64,000 nt of DNA, from contig CAJUMI010000001.1 of the NCBI GenBank assembly GCA_910587545.1, positions 1-64,000 of the forward strand. The letters are read 5' to 3'. This document shows positions 48,022 through 58,068 of the stretch, piece by piece. Source of the DNA: an uncultured Muribaculaceae bacterium. GTDB taxonomy: Bacteria; Bacteroidota; Bacteroidia; Bacteroidales; Muribaculaceae. Position 1 is the stretch's first letter; every line of letters starts with the position of its first letter. A program made the translations under genes and the position numbers. Below the pieces are notes generated by a model. The model was not told the DNA's origin. It did no database searches and saw only the letters and a list, made by a program, of their open reading frames with translations.

Positions 48022-48052
48022 TTGTCTATGACAGATAAACCTGCTATCTTTG
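48022..48052 (+). promoter_or_regulatory. Promoter of the BamA-like/EptA-like unit
   Basis: TTG (48022-48024), 20 bases, TATCTTTG (48045-48052), a full consensus match with a leader of about 24 bases. It is strikingly similar to the promoter at 42651-42681. Confidence 0.7.
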
Positions 48053-48081
48053 CTTGAATTTTTCGAGGTTCATTAAATCCA

Positions 48082-49242
48082 ATGATCAAGCGTTTCTACA
48101 TATTTGTTCTGTTAGTCGTCTCCGTTTCCCAATGGTCATCCGCCGCCGAACGGTCAGATTCGCTTCCGGCCGATACAACTGTTGAAAAGCCTAAAAATCT
48201 TGTCGGTAAAATCATCGACTACTTCAACAACTCCAACCAGACCAAGCCACAAAAAGACTTTGATATCAGCTTCATCGGCGGCCCCCATTATTCGTCAGAC
48301 ACCAAATTCGGCATCGGTGTCGTTGCCGCCGGCGTCTACCGGCATGACAAAACCGATACAATCACTCAACCGTCAAATGTATCGATCTATTTCGACGCCA
48401 CTACCAGCATGTTCTTCAAGCTCGGTGTGCGTGGCACTCATTTCTATCCGGGCGACCGCATGCGTTGGTCCTATGATGTGAATTTCGCATCCATATCCAC
48501 AAAGTTCTGGGGTATCGGATATGATGCAGCCATCAACGACGACAACGAATCAAAATACAAATATCTTACTTCTCGCGCCGAAACAGAATTTGTATGGCGC
48601 ATTCTCCCTAATTTCTACGCAGGTCCGAAGATCGCGTTTGACTATGTCAACGGGCGCGATTTCGAGAAACCCGAGCTATGGCTGGACGAGGCAGACCGAA
48701 CGTTCAATCTCGGAGCTGGGCTGACCATTAAGTATGATTCACGAGATAACATCACAGCAACAACCCACGGCACTTTTATAGCGATCGACCAACAGTTCAA
48801 TCCGCGGTTTCTCGCCAACAAATACGCGTTCTCGCTCACCGAGCTTACCGCATCGTCATTCCACCCGCTATGGCGCGGTGCGATCCTCGCCACTAATCTG
48901 CATGCCCGCCTTACTTACGGCAACACCCCCTGGGGATTGCTGTCGACTCTTGGGGGCAGCGACACAATGCGCGGTTACTTCGAAGGCCGCTACCGCGACA
49001 AGAACGAAATTGACGCCTGCATCGAACTGCGTCAGCATATATGGCGAAGGAACGGCGTGGTGGCCTGGATTGGAGCAGGTTCGATCTTTCCGCGTTTTTC
49101 CGACATACGTCTGAGCCATGTACTCCCCAACTACGGAATAGGTTACCGTTGGGAGTTCAAACGTTTCATGAACGTCCGTCTTGACCTCGGCTTCGGCCGT
49201 CACCAGACAGGCTTTATTTTCAGTATCAATGAAGCTTTTTAA
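48082..49242 (+). CDS. BamA/TamA-like outer-membrane beta-barrel protein
   Basis: This 386-residue protein has a signal peptide (about 1-22), a short linker and then only a 16-strand-type barrel domain of the surface antigen D15 family. It has no POTRA domains of recognisable length. MRGYFEGRYRDKN (near 301) fits the VRGF/Y loop motif, and the last residue is Phe. It may be a lipid or LPS-related barrel. It overlaps the next gene by 14 bases, which suggests they act together. Confidence 0.85.
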   Translation: MIKRFYIFVLLVVSVSQWSSAAERSDSLPADTTVEKPKNLVGKIIDYFNNSNQTKPQKDFDISFIGGPHYSSDTKFGIGVVAAGVYRHDKTDTITQPSNVSIYFDATTSMFFKLGVRGTHFYPGDRMRWSYDVNFASISTKFWGIGYDAAINDDNESKYKYLTSRAETEFVWRILPNFYAGPKIAFDYVNGRDFEKPELWLDEADRTFNLGAGLTIKYDSRDNITATTHGTFIAIDQQFNPRFLANKYAFSLTELTASSFHPLWRGAILATNLHARLTYGNTPWGLLSTLGGSDTMRGYFEGRYRDKNEIDACIELRQHIWRRNGVVAWIGAGSIFPRFSDIRLSHVLPNYGIGYRWEFKRFMNVRLDLGFGRHQTGFIFSINEAF

Positions 49243-50929
49243 CTACGACATAACTTCACCATTCACTCTCCGGACGCCCGCTTGGCTCTTTCCGTTGCTC
49301 CTGATCATTCCCAATGTTTTGCTGGCATTCACAGAACCCGAGCCGGCATTGTCGAAACTGACCGACATTGTACTCCCCCTCGGAGTTTATTATCTTCTAA
49401 TGTCGCTGACGACAAATGTGGGTCGCACGGTCATCTGCAGTCTTCCGCTGATGATACTTGCCGCTTTCCAGATCGTACTGCTTTATCTTTACGGCGAATC
49501 CATCATCGCCATTGACATGTTTCTGAATGTAGCCACGACCAATGTCAAGGAAGTCTCCGAATTGTTAGGCAACCTTATCATAGCCATCATTACGGTAATT
49601 CTCATATATCTGCCGCCGATAATATGGGCCATAATCCTGCTTGTACGCAAATTTCGCTGCGCCCGCAAGGATCTGCGCGCACTCAGATATACGGGCGGCG
49701 TCCTGTGCACAGCCGGCTTGATACTCCTGATGCTGTCCTACATATTGCTTCCTTGTTACTCTGTGCGCCGGGCCGTATTTCCGGTCAACGTCACAGCAAA
49801 CATGATCGAGGCCATAGACCGCACTATACATACCGGACGCTATCACTCACTGTCGGCATCATACTCCTACGATCCGGTTATGACTCACAGCCGCGATATG
49901 CGCGAGATCTATGTCGTTGTCGTCGGTGAGACCTCACGCGCTGACAACTGGCAACTCTATGGCTACGATCGCGCGACCAATCCGAGACTGAGTGAGCGCG
50001 AAGATCTCATCGTGTTCAGACGTCCGCTCTCTGAGAGCAACACCACCCACAAAAGCGTCCCCATGCTTCTGTCGCCTCTCAACGCAAAGACCTTCGGTGA
50101 CTCCATCTATTTTACCAAAGGAATTTGTTCGGCTTTCAACGAGGCCGGTTTCAACACCGCTTTTTTCTCCAATCAGCGGCGCAACCATTCATTCATCGAT
50201 TTTTACGCCTATCAGGCCCAGACCACCGATTTCATACGTGACAAACGTCCGGATGCACTCGATTTAGATCTTGCGGCAGATCTTCAAGAATTCATCAGCC
50301 GCTCACCTTCCGACAAGTTATTCATCGTCCTCCACTGTTATGGATCTCATTTCAATTACCGTGAGCGCTACGACAGCTCGGCCCGCATGTTCACCCCCGA
50401 CAAAGCATCCGAAGCGTCTGTTGAAAACCGCAGCGAACTTGTCAACGCATACGATAATACCATCATAGCCACCGATGCCCTCATTGACAACGTCATCTCA
50501 TATCTTGCCGGTCTCGACATACCTTCAGCGCTGTTCTATACCTCAGATCATGGCGAAGACATTTTCGATGACGAACGCGGCCGTTTCCTGCATGCCTCAC
50601 CGACCACGACTTTCACCCAGCTTCATGTGCCTTTTGTAGTGTGGATCTCTGAATCCTATCGCCTGGCTTTTCCTGAGATTGTCAATAACATCGAAGCCAA
50701 TTCAGATCTTAATATTTCGACATCGCGCTCACTTTTCCCGACTGTCATGTCTGTAGCCGGGCTGAGTTCTCCTATTGTTGACGCTTCTGACGATCTTTCT
50801 TCCGCGCATTACTCCGAAAAGCCGCGACTTTACCTCAACGACTATAACGAAGCCGTGCCGCTCGCGACTGCCGGATTAAGAAAATACGACTTCGAGAATG
50901 CCAAAAAGTGGAACATTTCCACAAAATAA
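49229..50929 (+). CDS. EptA-like phosphoethanolamine transferase
   Basis: I chose the ATG at 49229, which gives 566 residues starting MKLFNYDITSPF. Five membrane helices (to about 175) precede a periplasmic sulfatase-fold domain with Glu234 (VVGETSRADNW), the nucleophile Thr273 (SNTTHKSVPMLL), HCYGSHFNY and SDHGED. These are the EptA/CptA features, so transfer of phosphoethanolamine to lipid A or core is the likely reaction. In this group such modification lowers sensitivity to cationic peptides. The terminator hairpin at 51081 may end this transcript. Confidence 0.9.
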   Translation: MKLFNYDITSPFTLRTPAWLFPLLLIIPNVLLAFTEPEPALSKLTDIVLPLGVYYLLMSLTTNVGRTVICSLPLMILAAFQIVLLYLYGESIIAIDMFLNVATTNVKEVSELLGNLIIAIITVILIYLPPIIWAIILLVRKFRCARKDLRALRYTGGVLCTAGLILLMLSYILLPCYSVRRAVFPVNVTANMIEAIDRTIHTGRYHSLSASYSYDPVMTHSRDMREIYVVVVGETSRADNWQLYGYDRATNPRLSEREDLIVFRRPLSESNTTHKSVPMLLSPLNAKTFGDSIYFTKGICSAFNEAGFNTAFFSNQRRNHSFIDFYAYQAQTTDFIRDKRPDALDLDLAADLQEFISRSPSDKLFIVLHCYGSHFNYRERYDSSARMFTPDKASEASVENRSELVNAYDNTIIATDALIDNVISYLAGLDIPSALFYTSDHGEDIFDDERGRFLHASPTTTFTQLHVPFVVWISESYRLAFPEIVNNIEANSDLNISTSRSLFPTVMSVAGLSSPIVDASDDLSSAHYSEKPRLYLNDYNEAVPLATAGLRKYDFENAKKWNISTK

Positions 50930-51049
50930 GCATGCAAAGTTCTCCAAATAAATCACACACACGCCTAATTATAAATAAATTATCATTTTTTACAATTGCA
51001 AAAAGTTTTCCAAAATAAATTTTACTATAAAACTTTAGCTTAAAATATT

Positions 51050-51079
51050 TTGATATCCGACATAATATTCATAGCTTTG
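51050..51079 (+). promoter_or_regulatory. Promoter of nrdD-nrdG
   Basis: TTG (51050-51052), 19 bases, then TAGCTTTG (51072-51079), full consensus. The start would fall around 51085, inside the following hairpin. Confidence 0.6.
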
Positions 51080-51080
51080 C

Positions 51081-51113
51081 AGAGTCGACTTTGATGTCGG
51101 CTCTTTTATTTTT
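51081..51113 (+). terminator. Rho-independent terminator or leader hairpin before nrdD
   Basis: AGAGTCGAC (51081-51089) pairs with GTCGGCTCT (51096-51104) through eight Watson-Crick pairs and one G-U pair around a 6-base loop. TTTATTTTTT follows. It can end transcription from the EptA-like gene. Because it immediately follows the nrdD promoter, it could also act as an attenuator. Confidence 0.65.
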
Positions 51114-51147
51114 TACCTAATTTGCAACCATATTTTCTTACCCCGAT

Positions 51148-53355
51148 ATGATACAGACAGTTGTCAAACGTGACGGCCGCGTTGTCGGCTATAACGAAGA
51201 AAAAATCAAAGCCGCCATACGCAAAGCCATGCTGCAGACCGAGCTTGGCGAAGACGAAGCCCTCATCCACAAAATCACCGACCGCATAGGCTTCAACGGC
51301 AACGAACGCATGTCAGTAGAAGAAATCCAGGACCTTGTCGAGCTTGAGCTCATGAACTCTCCGCGCAAGGAAGTCGCCAAGCGTTATATAGCCTATCGCG
51401 ACCAGCGCAGCATCGCCCGTCGCGCCAAAACCCGCGATATGTTTCAGGAAATCATCGAAGCCAAGAACAATGACATCACTCGCGAGAACGCCAACATGAA
51501 CACCGACTCCCCGGCCGGTATGATGATGAAATTCGCCAGTGAGACGACAAAACCGTTTGTCGACGATTACCTACTTACACCCGAAGCCCGCGAGGCAGTG
51601 CGTCACGGCTATATCCATATCCACGACAAAGACTATTACCCCACAAAGAGCCTCACTTGTGTCCAGCATCCTCTTGACCGCATTCTCGAAAACGGATTCA
51701 TTGCCGGACATGGAGAATCGCGTCCAGCCAAACGTATCGAGACCGCAAGCATAATCGGCTGCATCTCTCTCGAGACTGCCCAGAACGAGATGCACGGCGG
51801 TCAAGCCATACCTGCGTTTGACTTCTATCTCGCTCCATACGTGCGCTCGTCTTACATAGAAGAAATCAAAAATCTCGAAGCGCTCAACGGAGCCGATTAT
51901 TCACATCTTTACCACCACAACTTCGACGACTACATCAAACTCCCGCTCGACGGACTTCAGGGCGAGGAGCGGGTGATCCGGCATGCCGTCAACCGCACGG
52001 TCAGCCGTGTCCATCAGGCAATGGAAGCGTTTATCCACAACATGAACACCATTCACTCACGCGGGGGCAATCAGGTTGTATTCAGCTCGATCAACTACGG
52101 CACCGACACTTCGGCCGAAGGCCGTTGCATCATACGAGAGATACTCAACACTACCTACGAAGGCGTAGGCAACGGAGCGACAGCCATATTTCCAATCCAG
52201 ATCTGGAAAAAGAAACGCGGAGTCAGCTATCTTCCTGAAGACCCCAACGGCGATCTCTTCAAACTCGCATGCAAGGTGACTGCCCGCCGTTTCTTCCCTA
52301 ACTTCGTCAATCTCGACGCGACATTCAACCAACACGAAAAATGGCGTGCCGACGATCCGAAACGATACATCTATGAAGTCGCGACAATGGGTTGCCGCAC
52401 CCGCGTATTCGAAGACCGCTACGGAGAAAAGACATCCATCGGCCGAGGCAACCTCAGCTTCACGACCATCAACATAGTCCGTATCGCCATCGAGTGCATG
52501 GGCATCCGCGACGAGGCCGAACGCATCGACACCTTCTTCAAGCGTCTCGACAACGTCCTCGAAATCGCCGCCCGTCAGCTCGACGACCGTTTCAACTTCC
52601 AGAAAACAGCCCGTGCCAAGCAATTCCCACTGCTCATGTCGAGACTGTGGAATGGCGCTGACACACTCCGGCCCACAGACACGATCGAACCGGTGATCAA
52701 CCACGGCACACTCGGCATCGGCTTCATCGGCCTTGCAGAATGTCTGGTCGCACTCACGGGCAAACACCACGGCGAGTGCGATGCATCCCAGCAGCTCGGC
52801 CTACGCATCGTCAGCCACATGCGCAGCCGCGCCAATGAATTTTCCGAGAGATATGACCACAACTATTCCATTCTTGCCACACCGGCAGAAGGTCTTTCAG
52901 GCAAGTTCACGGTCAAAGACCGAAAATCATTCGGCATATTACCGGGTATAACCGACAAGATCTACTATACGAACTCCAACCACGTGCCCGTCTACTACCA
53001 TTGCTCACCCAGACATAAAGCAGAGGTGGAGGCTCCGTATCACGAACTGACACGCGGCGGTCACATATTCTATGTCGAAATCGACGGCGACGCCACCCAC
53101 AATCCCGAGGCTATCGCCGACATCGTAGCACTGATGGACCGCCACAATATCGGCTACTGCTCCGTCAATCACAACCGCAACCGCTGTATAGACTGCGGCT
53201 ATGAAAACGCTGACGATTCGCTCGAGGTCTGCCCCAAGTGCGGAAGCAGTAACATAGACAAGCTCCAGCGCATCACCGGCTACCTTGTAGGCACAACCGA
53301 CCGCTGGAACAGCGCAAAACTCGCCGAATTAAACGACCGCGTGATCCATAAATAA
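51148..53355 (+). CDS. nrdD: Anaerobic ribonucleoside-triphosphate reductase
   Basis: This is a 735-residue glycyl radical enzyme that reduces ribonucleotides without oxygen. It has an ATP-cone (residues 1-90), the catalytic barrel, a Zn site Cys680/683/695/698 and the glycyl radical Gly711 in RITGYLVG near the C-terminus. It overlaps nrdG by one base (TAATG). This fits an anaerobe. Confidence 0.96.
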   Translation: MIQTVVKRDGRVVGYNEEKIKAAIRKAMLQTELGEDEALIHKITDRIGFNGNERMSVEEIQDLVELELMNSPRKEVAKRYIAYRDQRSIARRAKTRDMFQEIIEAKNNDITRENANMNTDSPAGMMMKFASETTKPFVDDYLLTPEAREAVRHGYIHIHDKDYYPTKSLTCVQHPLDRILENGFIAGHGESRPAKRIETASIIGCISLETAQNEMHGGQAIPAFDFYLAPYVRSSYIEEIKNLEALNGADYSHLYHHNFDDYIKLPLDGLQGEERVIRHAVNRTVSRVHQAMEAFIHNMNTIHSRGGNQVVFSSINYGTDTSAEGRCIIREILNTTYEGVGNGATAIFPIQIWKKKRGVSYLPEDPNGDLFKLACKVTARRFFPNFVNLDATFNQHEKWRADDPKRYIYEVATMGCRTRVFEDRYGEKTSIGRGNLSFTTINIVRIAIECMGIRDEAERIDTFFKRLDNVLEIAARQLDDRFNFQKTARAKQFPLLMSRLWNGADTLRPTDTIEPVINHGTLGIGFIGLAECLVALTGKHHGECDASQQLGLRIVSHMRSRANEFSERYDHNYSILATPAEGLSGKFTVKDRKSFGILPGITDKIYYTNSNHVPVYYHCSPRHKAEVEAPYHELTRGGHIFYVEIDGDATHNPEAIADIVALMDRHNIGYCSVNHNRNRCIDCGYENADDSLEVCPKCGSSNIDKLQRITGYLVGTTDRWNSAKLAELNDRVIHK

Positions 53356-53846
53356 TGGACAAAACGACACTGAGGGTAATCGACATCATCGACGGCACCT
53401 CGGTCGACGGACCGGGGCTGCGCACCTCGATCTATTTCGCCGGATGCGATCACCATTGCCCGGGCTGCCACAATCCGTCGACATGGGATTTCAGAGCCGG
53501 CCGCGACATGAGTGTCGGCGAAATAGTCGAACACATCGTCGAGAATGACTTCAATGTAACTTTCTCAGGGGGCGACCCACTCTACCAGTATGAGGCACTG
53601 ACTATTCTTGCCCGCGCCATAAAGGCCGCGGGCAAGACAATCTGGTGCTACACTGGTTTCACCTACGAGCAACTTGCATCCGATCCGCGCTACAGCGAAT
53701 TACTGTCAACCATCGATGTGCTTGTCGACGGGCCTTTCATCCTTGCGTTGAGTGACACGGATCTGCGTTTCCGCGGATCGTCAAACCAACGCATCATTGA
53801 TCTTTCAGAAGGCTCACCCCGTCAATATCGCCAAGACGCTTTCTGA
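53355..53846 (+). CDS. nrdG: Anaerobic ribonucleotide reductase activating protein
   Basis: This 163-residue radical SAM activase forms the glycyl radical on NrdD. Cluster cysteines are Cys31, Cys35 and Cys38 (AGCDHHCPGCHN). The GGDPL SAM-binding motif is near 74. The last 53 bases overlap the end of the convergent yigZ gene, and both frames are long and conserved to the end. Confidence 0.95.
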   Translation: MDKTTLRVIDIIDGTSVDGPGLRTSIYFAGCDHHCPGCHNPSTWDFRAGRDMSVGEIVEHIVENDFNVTFSGGDPLYQYEALTILARAIKAAGKTIWCYTGFTYEQLASDPRYSELLSTIDVLVDGPFILALSDTDLRFRGSSNQRIIDLSEGSPRQYRQDAF

Positions 53847-54396
53847 GCGAACCGGCATTGTCACGCCTGACCCGCAGCGTCATCTCGCACGAGTTATCGA
53901 ATATCTGACTGACTATCTGAAGGCCGTCCGACTTGCAGAGCCTCATCACGTCGTTCATGGCGAGATAGGGAAATGTGAATTTCACGTCGTCGGTCTCATG
54001 ACACTCTATGATATCCGCAGCCGACAGCGCCTCACGCGCGGCCTCGCGGTATGCGACTATCAGTCCCGACGTCCCCAGTTTGATGCCTCCGAAATATCTC
54101 ACCACGATAATCACGACATTGGTCAGCCCCAACGAATTGATCTGGCCGAGAATGGGTTTGCCGGCGGTTCCCGACGGCTCACCGTTGTCATTTGACTGAA
54201 ATTCCGCACGCGAGGCTCCGATCATATATGCCCAACATACATGACGGGCATCATAATACCGTTTCTGAAAATCCGCGATATGGGCTTTGGCCTCAGACGC
54301 ATCCGACACAGGGAAAGCGAAGGCAAGAAACTTGCTCATCTTATCCTTGTAGATGCCTTCCGACGGGGCTGCGATTGTAAAATAACGATCACCCAT
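53794..54396 (-). CDS. yigZ: YigZ/IMPACT family protein
   Basis: This 200-residue protein has an N-terminal UPF0029 (Impact) domain with FQSNDNGEPSGTAGKPIL and VVIIVVRYFGGIKLGTSGL. A C-terminal DUF1949 ferredoxin-like domain (about 135-198) follows. Members are linked to translation regulation, and biochemical activity in bacteria is unclear. It is convergent with nrdG and shares 53 bases with it at the tail. Its start is 39 bases from the lon stop. Confidence 0.92.
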   Translation of the reverse strand: MGDRYFTIAAPSEGIYKDKMSKFLAFAFPVSDASEAKAHIADFQKRYYDARHVCWAYMIGASRAEFQSNDNGEPSGTAGKPILGQINSLGLTNVVIIVVRYFGGIKLGTSGLIVAYREAAREALSAADIIECHETDDVKFTFPYLAMNDVMRLCKSDGLQIVSQIFDNSCEMTLRVRRDNAGSLRKRLGDIDGVSLLKDQ

Positions 54397-54435
54397 AACA
54401 AAAACGGATTATACCGGCGACAAAGCGTTATCGCC

Positions 54436-56874
54436 TCAATCTTCGGTTTTCAGAGGAATTGCATTAGGGGCGATGCGGTCAGTCAGCGCTATGCCGATCA
54501 CCTGCTCGACAGTGTCTACATAATGGAACGTCAGACCGGAGATATAGCGTCCGGCTATATCTTCGATATCCTTACGATTTTCCGACGACAGGATGATGTC
54601 CGTGATACCGGCTCTTTTGGCGGCAAGAATTTTTTCCTTGATACCGCCGACCGGCAGCACCTTGCCTCTAAGCGTTATCTCACCGGTCATGGCTATGCGT
54701 TCGGCAACAAGTCTGCGGGTAAAGGCCGACACTATGGCTGTAGCAATTGTAATTCCGGCCGACGGTCCGTCTTTCGGAATAGCCCCTTCGGGGAAATGGA
54801 TGTGGAGATTATAGCGCTCGAACAACGCGTTATCGATCCCTATAGCCGGTGCATGAGCCTTGACCCATTGCAGAGCGATGGCGGCCGACTCTTTCATGAC
54901 ATCGCCGAGATTGCCGGTGATGGTAAGTTTCTCCCCTTTACCTGGCGAAAGCGAGGCTTCCGCCATGAGAATTTCACCGCCGACCTGAGTCCACGCCAGA
55001 CCGGTCACCACGCCGGCAAACCCGTTGCCTTCATATCTGTCTTTGGAGAAAGGCTGCAGGCCGAGCATATCGTGGAGATGTCCGGGCAATATCTCGGCTG
55101 GAAAATCGCTGCCGCTCATCTTTGCGAGCACCGCTTTGCGAGCGAGGGCGGCAAGTCTTTTCTCAAGCTGGCGCACTCCGCTCTCGGATGTATAATTCTC
55201 TATGATCTTCACCAGTGCCTTATCACTGATGTTGAGATCAGTATCTTCGAGCTTGTGTTCCTGACGGACGCGGGGCTCCAGATGACGGCGGGCAATCTCG
55301 ATTTTTTCTTCAAGCAGATAGCCCGAAATGTCGATGATCTCCATGCGGTCGAGCAACGGTTGCTGAAGTGTCGACAACGTATTGGCCGTGGCGATAAAGA
55401 GTACGTGAGAAAGATCGTAATCGATGTCTATATAATTGTCGTGGAAGAATTTGTTTTGCTCGGGATCGAGAACCTCGAGAAGAGCCGACGAGGGATCGCC
55501 CTTGAAATCACGGCCGATCTTGTCGATCTCGTCGAGCAGAAGCACCGGATTTGACGACTTGGCTCGCTTCATGGCATCGATTATTCGTCCGGGCATCGCT
55601 CCGATGTATGTACGTCTATGACCGCGGATCTCGGATTCATCATGCACACCACCAAGCGACACACGCTGATAGTTGCGGCCGAGTGCATGAGCCACCGAGC
55701 GTCCGAGCGATGTCTTTCCGACACCGGGCGCTCCGACCAGACAAAGTATCGGGGCCTTGCCCTCGGGATTGTGCATCAACACGGCAAGCTGCTCGAGGAT
55801 GCGCTCCTTCACTTTTTCAAGACCGTAGTGGTCTTCCTCAAGGACGCGGCGAGCTGTGGCGAAATCCGTATTCAGCTCAGTTTCACAGTTCCACGGGAGC
55901 TCAAGCAGCGTATCGAGATAGGAAAACTGAACCGAATAGTCCGGAGACTGCGGGTTGAGGCGGCGCAATTTGTCGACTTCCTTATCAAAGACAGAGCGCA
56001 CCTTTTCAGGCATTTTCACTTCATCGGCGCGACGGACAAGTTCATCGGCATCGTCAGAATCACCGTAAAGCTCCTCGCGGATCGTTTCCATCTGCTGCTG
56101 AAGGAATGCGTTACGCTGGTTCTGATCCATATTCTGACGCGTGCGCTGAAGGATCTCACGGCTGATGTCGACTTTCTCCTCGTTTTTAACAAGTTCGGCA
56201 AGTAGCGCAAACGCACGCTCCGACAGCGAAGGCTTGGCCAGCAGCATGACCTTATGAGATGTCTCGATGCTCATGTTGGTACAAAGGAAGTTGACCAACT
56301 CGGCAGGCGAGGACGTCTGGTTGATAGAGAAGATGATTTCTTTGGAGTTCTCAACCGTCTTGTTGACAATGCTTATAGCCGAATGCTTGATCTGCTCTAT
56401 AAGCACCTCCATTTCGCCTGTCACTTCGGGAATATCCTCATTGATCAGTTTCACACGCGCCGACAATGCACCGCCGGGTATCTGCTTGCCAGCTCCGCGC
56501 CCTATGATCCTGAACTTACCGCGTGAGCGCACAAGCGCCGTCTTGGAGCCGTCGGGAAGATCAAACACCTTGAGGACATCAGCGACAACACCGTATTTAA
56601 ACAGACCGGTCGTGACCGCCGGATTATCTTCTTCGGGATTCAGCTGACAGACCACTCCAATTGGGATCTGACGTTCGGACGACTCTGTGGCCGTGACTAT
56701 GGAATTCTCGCGTCCTAACGAAATAGGTATCGTGACACCCGGAAACAGAACGAGGTTGCGGGTAGCTAAAATAGGAAGATCGTCGACAGAGGGGTCAATG
56801 TCGAAACGTTTTGCATCAATATCTATCTGGCCGAAAACGGCAGACTGCTTATCCTGGTCAGTATCTTTCATCAT
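54436..56874 (-). CDS. lon: ATP-dependent protease Lon
   Basis: This 812-residue Lon has an N-terminal substrate-recognition domain (33-230), an AAA+ domain with Walker [10 protein letters not shown] (about 380) and an S16 protease domain with Ser705 (KDGPSAGI) and Lys746 (GGIKEK), counted from the C-terminus. It degrades damaged and regulatory proteins in the cytosol. It has its own upstream region with a -7 box at 56940. No lesion was seen. Confidence 0.96.
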   Translation of the reverse strand: MMKDTDQDKQSAVFGQIDIDAKRFDIDPSVDDLPILATRNLVLFPGVTIPISLGRENSIVTATESSERQIPIGVVCQLNPEEDNPAVTTGLFKYGVVADVLKVFDLPDGSKTALVRSRGKFRIIGRGAGKQIPGGALSARVKLINEDIPEVTGEMEVLIEQIKHSAISIVNKTVENSKEIIFSINQTSSPAELVNFLCTNMSIETSHKVMLLAKPSLSERAFALLAELVKNEEKVDISREILQRTRQNMDQNQRNAFLQQQMETIREELYGDSDDADELVRRADEVKMPEKVRSVFDKEVDKLRRLNPQSPDYSVQFSYLDTLLELPWNCETELNTDFATARRVLEEDHYGLEKVKERILEQLAVLMHNPEGKAPILCLVGAPGVGKTSLGRSVAHALGRNYQRVSLGGVHDESEIRGHRRTYIGAMPGRIIDAMKRAKSSNPVLLLDEIDKIGRDFKGDPSSALLEVLDPEQNKFFHDNYIDIDYDLSHVLFIATANTLSTLQQPLLDRMEIIDISGYLLEEKIEIARRHLEPRVRQEHKLEDTDLNISDKALVKIIENYTSESGVRQLEKRLAALARKAVLAKMSGSDFPAEILPGHLHDMLGLQPFSKDRYEGNGFAGVVTGLAWTQVGGEILMAEASLSPGKGEKLTITGNLGDVMKESAAIALQWVKAHAPAIGIDNALFERYNLHIHFPEGAIPKDGPSAGITIATAIVSAFTRRLVAERIAMTGEITLRGKVLPVGGIKEKILAAKRAGITDIILSSENRKDIEDIAGRYISGLTFHYVDTVEQVIGIALTDRIAPNAIPLKTED

Positions 56875-56939
56875 ATATATTCAATAACAATAGGAGAGAA
56901 TATTGAGTTTCGCAAAATATACAATAGCAAAATCAATGC

Positions 56940-56947
56940 CAAAATTA
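56940..56947 (-). promoter_or_regulatory. -7 box of lon
   Basis: TAATTTTG on the minus strand, 66-73 bases upstream of the lon ATG. The -33 element is not clear. No CIRCE-like repeat was seen. Confidence 0.4.
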
Positions 56948-56981
56948 CGAAAATATCATCAATTCGGAAAATACATGCCGC

Positions 56982-58052
56982 CTACATATGTCCGGCATAG
57001 TTGCGCCAGCGTTCTATCAGTGCGGTCATGTCGGCCGGAATATCGGCTGTAAAAAACATTTCCTCGCCGGTACGGGGATGGACGAAACCGAGTGTGCGGG
57101 CATGCAGAGCCTGACGCGGGCAGATGCCGAAGCAGTTTTCGATAAACGCCTTATATTTGGCCGAGGGCACACCGCGGAGCACCTGATCGCCGCCGTAACG
57201 CGCGTCGTTGAACAGCGGGTGACCGATATGGCGCATGTGCACGCGGATCTGATGGGTGCGTCCTGTCTCGAGAACACACCGCACAAGTGAGACATGACCG
57301 AAAGATTCAAGTACCTCGTAATGAGTAACAGCGTGTTTGCCCATATCACCATCGGGGAAGACAGCCATTTGTAGACGATCACGCAACGAACGCCCGATAT
57401 TGCCTTCGATGCGTCCTTCCCGAGGGTCCGGCACACCCCAGACAACGGCGTTATACTCACGTTTTGTAGTCTTGTTGAAAAACTGTTTACCCAGCGCGGT
57501 TTTGGCATCAGGAGTCTTTGCCACCACCAGTAGCCCTGACGTATCTTTGTCGATGCGGTGGACAAGCCCCATGCGCGGGTCACTGACATCATAGTCGGGA
57601 TTATCCCTGAAGTGCCATGCGAGCGCGTTGACGAGAGTGCCGTCATAGTTTCCGTGTCCGGGATGCACTACCAATCCAGCCTGCTTGTTGACGACGAGCA
57701 GATCATCGTCTTCATAGACTATGTCGATCGGTATATCCTGAGCTACGATCTCGCACTCATAGCGCGGACGATCCATGACCACCCGCACGACATCGAGAGG
57801 CTTCACACGATAGTTGCTCCTGACCGGCCTGCCGTTGACAATAATGCAACCCGCCTCAGCGGCCTGCTGCACACGGTTACGCGAGGATTTCTCCAGACGC
57901 GACACAAGAAACTTGTCGACACGAAGCAATGTCTGCCCTTTGTCGGCTACGAAGCGAAAATGCTCATACAATTCCGACCCTTCATCAGGCTCGTCAGAGA
58001 CTGACCCGTGGTCAAATTCATCATCAAAATTATCAAGCTGTTGCCTATCCAT
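56982..58052 (-). CDS. rluD: 23S rRNA pseudouridine synthase, RluD type
   Basis: Start chosen at the ATG at 58052 (356 residues). The frame is open 40 codons further, but those overlap the PASTA gene in another frame. An acidic N-terminus is followed by an S4 RNA-binding domain (about 43-90) and the catalytic domain with Asp168 in HRIDKDTSG. Members modify U residues in helix 69 of 23S rRNA. It starts 16 bases after the PASTA gene and is in the same unit. Confidence 0.93.
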   Translation of the reverse strand: MDRQQLDNFDDEFDHGSVSDEPDEGSELYEHFRFVADKGQTLLRVDKFLVSRLEKSSRNRVQQAAEAGCIIVNGRPVRSNYRVKPLDVVRVVMDRPRYECEIVAQDIPIDIVYEDDDLLVVNKQAGLVVHPGHGNYDGTLVNALAWHFRDNPDYDVSDPRMGLVHRIDKDTSGLLVVAKTPDAKTALGKQFFNKTTKREYNAVVWGVPDPREGRIEGNIGRSLRDRLQMAVFPDGDMGKHAVTHYEVLESFGHVSLVRCVLETGRTHQIRVHMRHIGHPLFNDARYGGDQVLRGVPSAKYKAFIENCFGICPRQALHARTLGFVHPRTGEEMFFTADIPADMTALIERWRNYAGHM

Positions 58053-58068
58053 GATGCAAAACCCGGGA

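Noticed and set aside
54241..55554. 437-codon open frame on plus, opposite lon
   Set aside because: It lies entirely within the well-supported lon gene on the other strand and resembles no protein family; it is a codon-bias shadow.
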